Shown one piece after another: positions 32,467-35,013 of a DNA stretch of 35,013 nucleotides. Positions within the stretch are counted from its first letter, which is position 1. Each line of letters starts with the position of its first letter. The notes below the pieces were generated by a model. That model was not told the origin of the DNA and did no database searches. It worked only from the letters and a program-made list of their open reading frames with translations. The position numbers and the translations under genes were made by a program. This DNA is from Pedobacter ureilyticus (lineage in GTDB: Bacteria; Bacteroidota; Bacteroidia; Sphingobacteriales; Sphingobacteriaceae): contig NZ_SSHJ01000035.1 in assembly GCF_005925345.1 (NCBI RefSeq), positions 1 through 35,013 of the forward strand, given 5' to 3'.

Positions 32467-32856
32467 ATGAAAGACGAACTAAAAAAAACTGTAGAAGCTA
32501 AAGACGAACAAGGACTAATTCAGTGCCTTGACTTTAATAATTTATGTAAGTTTGACAACAGTTGTTACGAGTATATTGAAAAAGCACTAACAGAAACTTG
32601 GCATAGTCAGCACGAAGATTTAGTAAACATAATTTATATAGGAAATTTGAGTGACGATAGGTTTGTAGAACCGATTTTGAATATTGCAATAGACAAAAAA
32701 CGTTTTCGATGGTATGATGATGAACTAGAAGCAACTTTGAGAAAATGCGTTCACGCTTTAAAGACAATTAACTCTGAAATTTCTAATAAAGCTTTAGAAA
32801 AATTGAAAGATTTAAACAACGAAAATGTGAAAATTGCACTTGAGATGTATAGTTAA
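32467..32856 (+). CDS. Cassette 5 cargo A: small helical hypothetical protein
   Basis: This 129-residue cytoplasmic protein has no signal peptide or membrane helix. It reads as a run of amphipathic helices (for example EKALTETWHSQHEDLVNIIY and LRKCVHALKTINSEISNKAL), compatible with a short HEAT-like helical repeat fold. I cannot name a family. It starts 29 bases into cassette 5, and its partner starts 14 bases after its stop. Small paired proteins of this kind are common immunity or toxin/antitoxin cargo in cassettes, but nothing in the sequence proves that. Confidence 0.65.
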   Translation: MKDELKKTVEAKDEQGLIQCLDFNNLCKFDNSCYEYIEKALTETWHSQHEDLVNIIYIGNLSDDRFVEPILNIAIDKKRFRWYDDELEATLRKCVHALKTINSEISNKALEKLKDLNNENVKIALEMYS

Positions 32857-32870
32857 ACCGCTTAACAACT

Positions 32871-33341
32871 ATGACAGAAATTTCAAACATATACAACTTA
32901 GGTCACTATGACAACTATATAATTCACAATTTCGTTGTAGACCATTGTGGTATAGACCTTAGTAAACTTGGACAAAAGACAAGCGAAATTATTTTAAAGG
33001 TTGACCTTGAAGGAGAAAATCTAATAGATATAAATCTAGTAAGGTCGGAAATAAATCTGACTATTAATTTCATTCAAAACTATTATTCTTTTCCTGACGA
33101 CAGACCTATTTGGCATAGAATAAATGTTATTGACCAAGCGATAAATCAATACATTGGTGTAGGTTTTCTATCTTTAGAAAATGATTGGCTTAACTTTATT
33201 ATTAACTATTTGGACATTGACAGAGCTGAACAAAGTGGCGACACTATATTAACAATATTTGACAGAAACTTCAATTGGTCTGTATCATTCACACTTATTC
33301 AAGACGATAGTATTTTGAAGATTGAAAAATATGAAAAATAA
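32871..33341 (+). CDS. Cassette 5 cargo B: hypothetical protein
   Basis: This 156-residue acidic cytoplasmic protein has no signal peptide. Strand-like stretches (KTSEIILKVDLEG, DTILTIFDRNFNWSVSFTLI) frame a helical middle part. I do not recognise the family. It lies 14 bases after the first cargo gene and ends five bases before the left end of the cassette's attC, so both genes belong to one two-gene cassette. Codon use (GAC, AAT, ATA rich) resembles the other cassette genes, not the core genes. Confidence 0.65.
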   Translation: MTEISNIYNLGHYDNYIIHNFVVDHCGIDLSKLGQKTSEIILKVDLEGENLIDINLVRSEINLTINFIQNYYSFPDDRPIWHRINVIDQAINQYIGVGFLSLENDWLNFIINYLDIDRAEQSGDTILTIFDRNFNWSVSFTLIQDDSILKIEKYEK

Positions 33342-33346
33342 AAAAC

Positions 33347-33366
33347 GGCATATAACAGCAGTAACT
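33347..33366 (+). other. Left half of an interrupted attC-like site (cassette 5)
   Basis: GGCATATAAC (33347-33356) is the exact reverse complement of this cassette's first ten bases, GTTATATGCC (32438-32447), followed by AGCAGT as in cassette 4's site. The expected AAAATGGCGG arm and its partner are then missing; insertion-sequence DNA follows. The break point between 33357 and about 33370 is inferred. Confidence 0.65.
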
Positions 33367-35013
33367 GTTGCACAACCCCACATTTCGGCGTTATCTTAAA
33401 AAACAGCACAAAAAACAGCGTCTTTTAAAGCGATTTAAGCGTGCTTGTTTTTTTGATGACAGAAAATTATTGCTTTTTTTGAAGGGCTCAATTCGAAGAT
33501 AGGTAAGCCAAATCAATCCTATTTTCGAAAAACCACCACTTTCCCCTTGGCAGGTCCAGTATTTGAGCATTGCGCCGAACTTTCTTGCTGATAAATTTCA
33601 GATATTTCTTCAGATTGTACGTAAGGGCCGCCATTAGAACGTGTTTGTTCGCATTCTCTATACCCCTTGTATTTACCCTTTTCATGTTGTGGTGATTAAG
33701 CAATGTACCCAAAACAGGCTCTACCCGGGAACTGCGCCGCTTGGCCAGAAAACGGGTGTAGTTTGGGTTATGGTTCAGTTTTTCGTGCATCTCATCGTAA
33801 AAAGCCTTATGGATACTGTCGTCCAGTTTCTTAAACTTGGTTACCCTGCCACAGCATTCGGCCCGTAGGGGGCAATCCTTGCAATCTGTTTCGCTGCTGC
33901 GGTAGATTTTCTTCGTGTAGCCCTTGCTGTCCGTCTTTTCACCCTTAAATAACAAGAAGGCTTTGTTGCCACCCTCCTTTTCGCACTCGTAACGATTAGC
34001 CTCCCGGTTATAAACAAACCCCTCCCTTTCTGGTTTATACTGGCCGAAATTTGGGATATAGGCGTTGATGCCCTTCTCTTTGCAATATTGCAGGCTATTG
34101 CCGCTGCTATAGCCCGCATCTGCCAGAACCTCATCCATTGGAAGCTCATTTTCTTTACAGTTTGCTATCGTCTGGTCCATGATATCGGGAAAGATAACCG
34201 AATCCCGGCTGCCCGAACTGCTTGCACAGGTGCCCAAAATCACATGCTGGGCATCATCTACGGCCAACTGCCCCGAATAGTTAAGCTGGCGGGATTTGCC
34301 CGGCTTTACAGAGATTTTTGCATCGGGATCCGTTGGGCTGTAATGCGTATGGTTGCTCAGGTATCTTGGCCTGATCTCATTCCCGTCTTCATCCTTACGC
34401 CCGCTCTTCTGGTTCCCCGGCATGCCTTCATACGCAACCTCTTTCCAGCTGTGGTGGCCTTCTACCAGCTTTTTGCGGGCGGTGGTGGTCTTAAATTCAC
34501 TATTTTCTTCCAGCTCATCTACAAAGGCCGAAGCGTCTTCCAGAACTTCTTTCTCAACCAGGCTATCCATGCTTGCATTGGCTTTGATGAACGCCGAATC
34601 TACCGCCATCCTTTTGCCGCGGACCATGTTCCTCGATACGCACAGGCCCAAAACCCGACGAAAAAGCGCCAGGAAAAGTTCTTCCCCAAAAAGCGAACGG
34701 GTACGTGAAATTGTGGAATGGAAGGGCAGGCTTTCAGAAATATCATAGCCCAGGAACAGGCGGACATCCAAACAGTTGCTGCAGAAACGCATCAAGGCCC
34801 TATCGCTGTTGATATTATTGAGATAGCCCACCAACAGGATCTTGAAGAAAACCACCGGGTCGATACTCTCCTGGCCGCATCTGCCATAATACGACGCTGT
34901 AATGGGGTAAAGAAATCCGAGCGATAGGTTTTTATTTACAGCCCGATAAAAATTGTCTTCGGGAACCATCGAATCCAAACTTTGATGGTAAAAAAGCTGT
35001 GGCGTAAGTTGTT
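33367..35013 (-). mobile_element. IS1182-family insertion sequence (one end and most of the element)
   Basis: It contains an IS1182-type transposase gene and about 120 bp of 3' flank with T-rich runs. The end is probably near CTGTTGCACAACCCC (about 33367-33381), a plausible terminal repeat, but the other end lies outside the window so terminal repeats and target duplication cannot be checked. The GC-rich, CTG/GCC-rich codons differ from the chromosome. Confidence 0.7.
33488..35013 (-). CDS. IS1182-family transposase, 5' end beyond the window
   Basis: The DDE transposase has the N-terminal DUF772-type domain (VVFFKILLVGYLNNINSDRA), the catalytic acids in MAVDSAF, VLADAGYSSG and SSRVEPVLGTL, and a cysteine-rich insert (CKDCPLRAECC) typical of this family, which catalyses cut-and-paste transposition. 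A TTG at 34978 and an ATG at 34969 could be starts, but the frame stays open upstream (QLTPQLFYHQSLDS) to the window edge and looks like the family's usual N-terminus, so I treat the gene as partial. At least 496 residues are visible from the TTG, with no frameshift. Confidence 0.92.
   Translation of the reverse strand, partial: QLTPQLFYHQSLDSMVPEDNFYRAVNKNLSLGFLYPITASYYGRCGQESIDPVVFFKILLVGYLNNINSDRALMRFCSNCLDVRLFLGYDISESLPFHSTISRTRSLFGEELFLALFRRVLGLCVSRNMVRGKRMAVDSAFIKANASMDSLVEKEVLEDASAFVDELEENSEFKTTTARKKLVEGHHSWKEVAYEGMPGNQKSGRKDEDGNEIRPRYLSNHTHYSPTDPDAKISVKPGKSRQLNYSGQLAVDDAQHVILGTCASSSGSRDSVIFPDIMDQTIANCKENELPMDEVLADAGYSSGNSLQYCKEKGINAYIPNFGQYKPEREGFVYNREANRYECEKEGGNKAFLLFKGEKTDSKGYTKKIYRSSETDCKDCPLRAECCGRVTKFKKLDDSIHKAFYDEMHEKLNHNPNYTRFLAKRRSSRVEPVLGTLLNHHNMKRVNTRGIENANKHVLMAALTYNLKKYLKFISKKVRRNAQILDLPRGKWWFFENRIDLAYLSSN

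Noticed and set aside
29712..33366. CRISPR array
   Set aside because: The repeats are about 130 bp, imperfect, and separated by genes; no short regular spacers or cas genes.
34088..34927. Long plus-strand frames opposite the transposase
   Set aside because: They are antisense to an intact, motif-bearing transposase gene in a GC-richer stretch that favours spurious open frames.
1..35013. tRNA and rRNA genes
   Set aside because: No cloverleaf-like segments with the conserved TTC-A and CCA-adjacent patterns, nor rRNA signatures, were noticed on either strand.

Overview
The window looks like a Bacteroidota chromosome, most likely a Sphingobacteriaceae member close to Pedobacter (inference). It is AT-rich, Shine-Dalgarno sites are weak or absent, and several start regions carry Bacteroidota-type -7 boxes (TAnnTTTG). 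The gene content fits: an alpha-2-macroglobulin/PbpC pair, a membrane pyrophosphatase, a DUF2314 protein and intergenic palindromes of the GTCATTTCGAC type.

Positions 1-29,520 are ordinary core chromosome. In order: a thiol glutathione peroxidase (-), a small lipoprotein, DNA topoisomerase I, a conserved hypothetical, a giant alpha-2-macroglobulin followed by penicillin-binding protein 1C (a known partner pair), then a minus-strand block. That block holds a DUF421 membrane protein with a C-terminal zinc-ribbon-like end, and a translationally coupled pair: an alkylglycerol-monooxygenase-like hydroxylase and a YhhN/TMEM86 (lysoplasmalogenase) protein. The coupled pair may be an ether-lipid breakdown module. 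Next come a queuosine-precursor transporter (-), a Bcr/CflA efflux protein, a tight run of methionine/glutamine aminotransferase, omega-amidase and glycosylasparaginase, then DUF2314, CutC (TTG start) and a small exported protein. An APC permease (-), a K+-dependent-type membrane pyrophosphatase and a CAT/YfnA-type permease close the core part.

From about 29,712 to 33,366 the sequence changes character. It is a string of gene cassettes, each starting with GTTA and ending in a roughly 130-bp imperfect palindrome that runs from TAAC to CGTTA. In three cassettes the 10 bases at the cassette start are the exact reverse complement of the first 10 bases of that cassette's own terminal palindrome, which is the hallmark of integron gene cassettes with folded attC sites. 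The cargo is a STM3941-like membrane protein, a DUF1444-like lipoprotein, and a pair of small unknown proteins. A 510-bp cassette without a convincing gene is present twice, with two differences seen by eye. No integron integrase is visible, so this resembles a CALIN (attC cluster lacking an integrase) in a phylum where I do not know of such arrays being well described. It is the most interesting system here.

The right end (about 33,367 to the window edge) is an IS1182-family insertion sequence that seems to have landed in the attC of the last cassette. Its transposase gene runs off the window.
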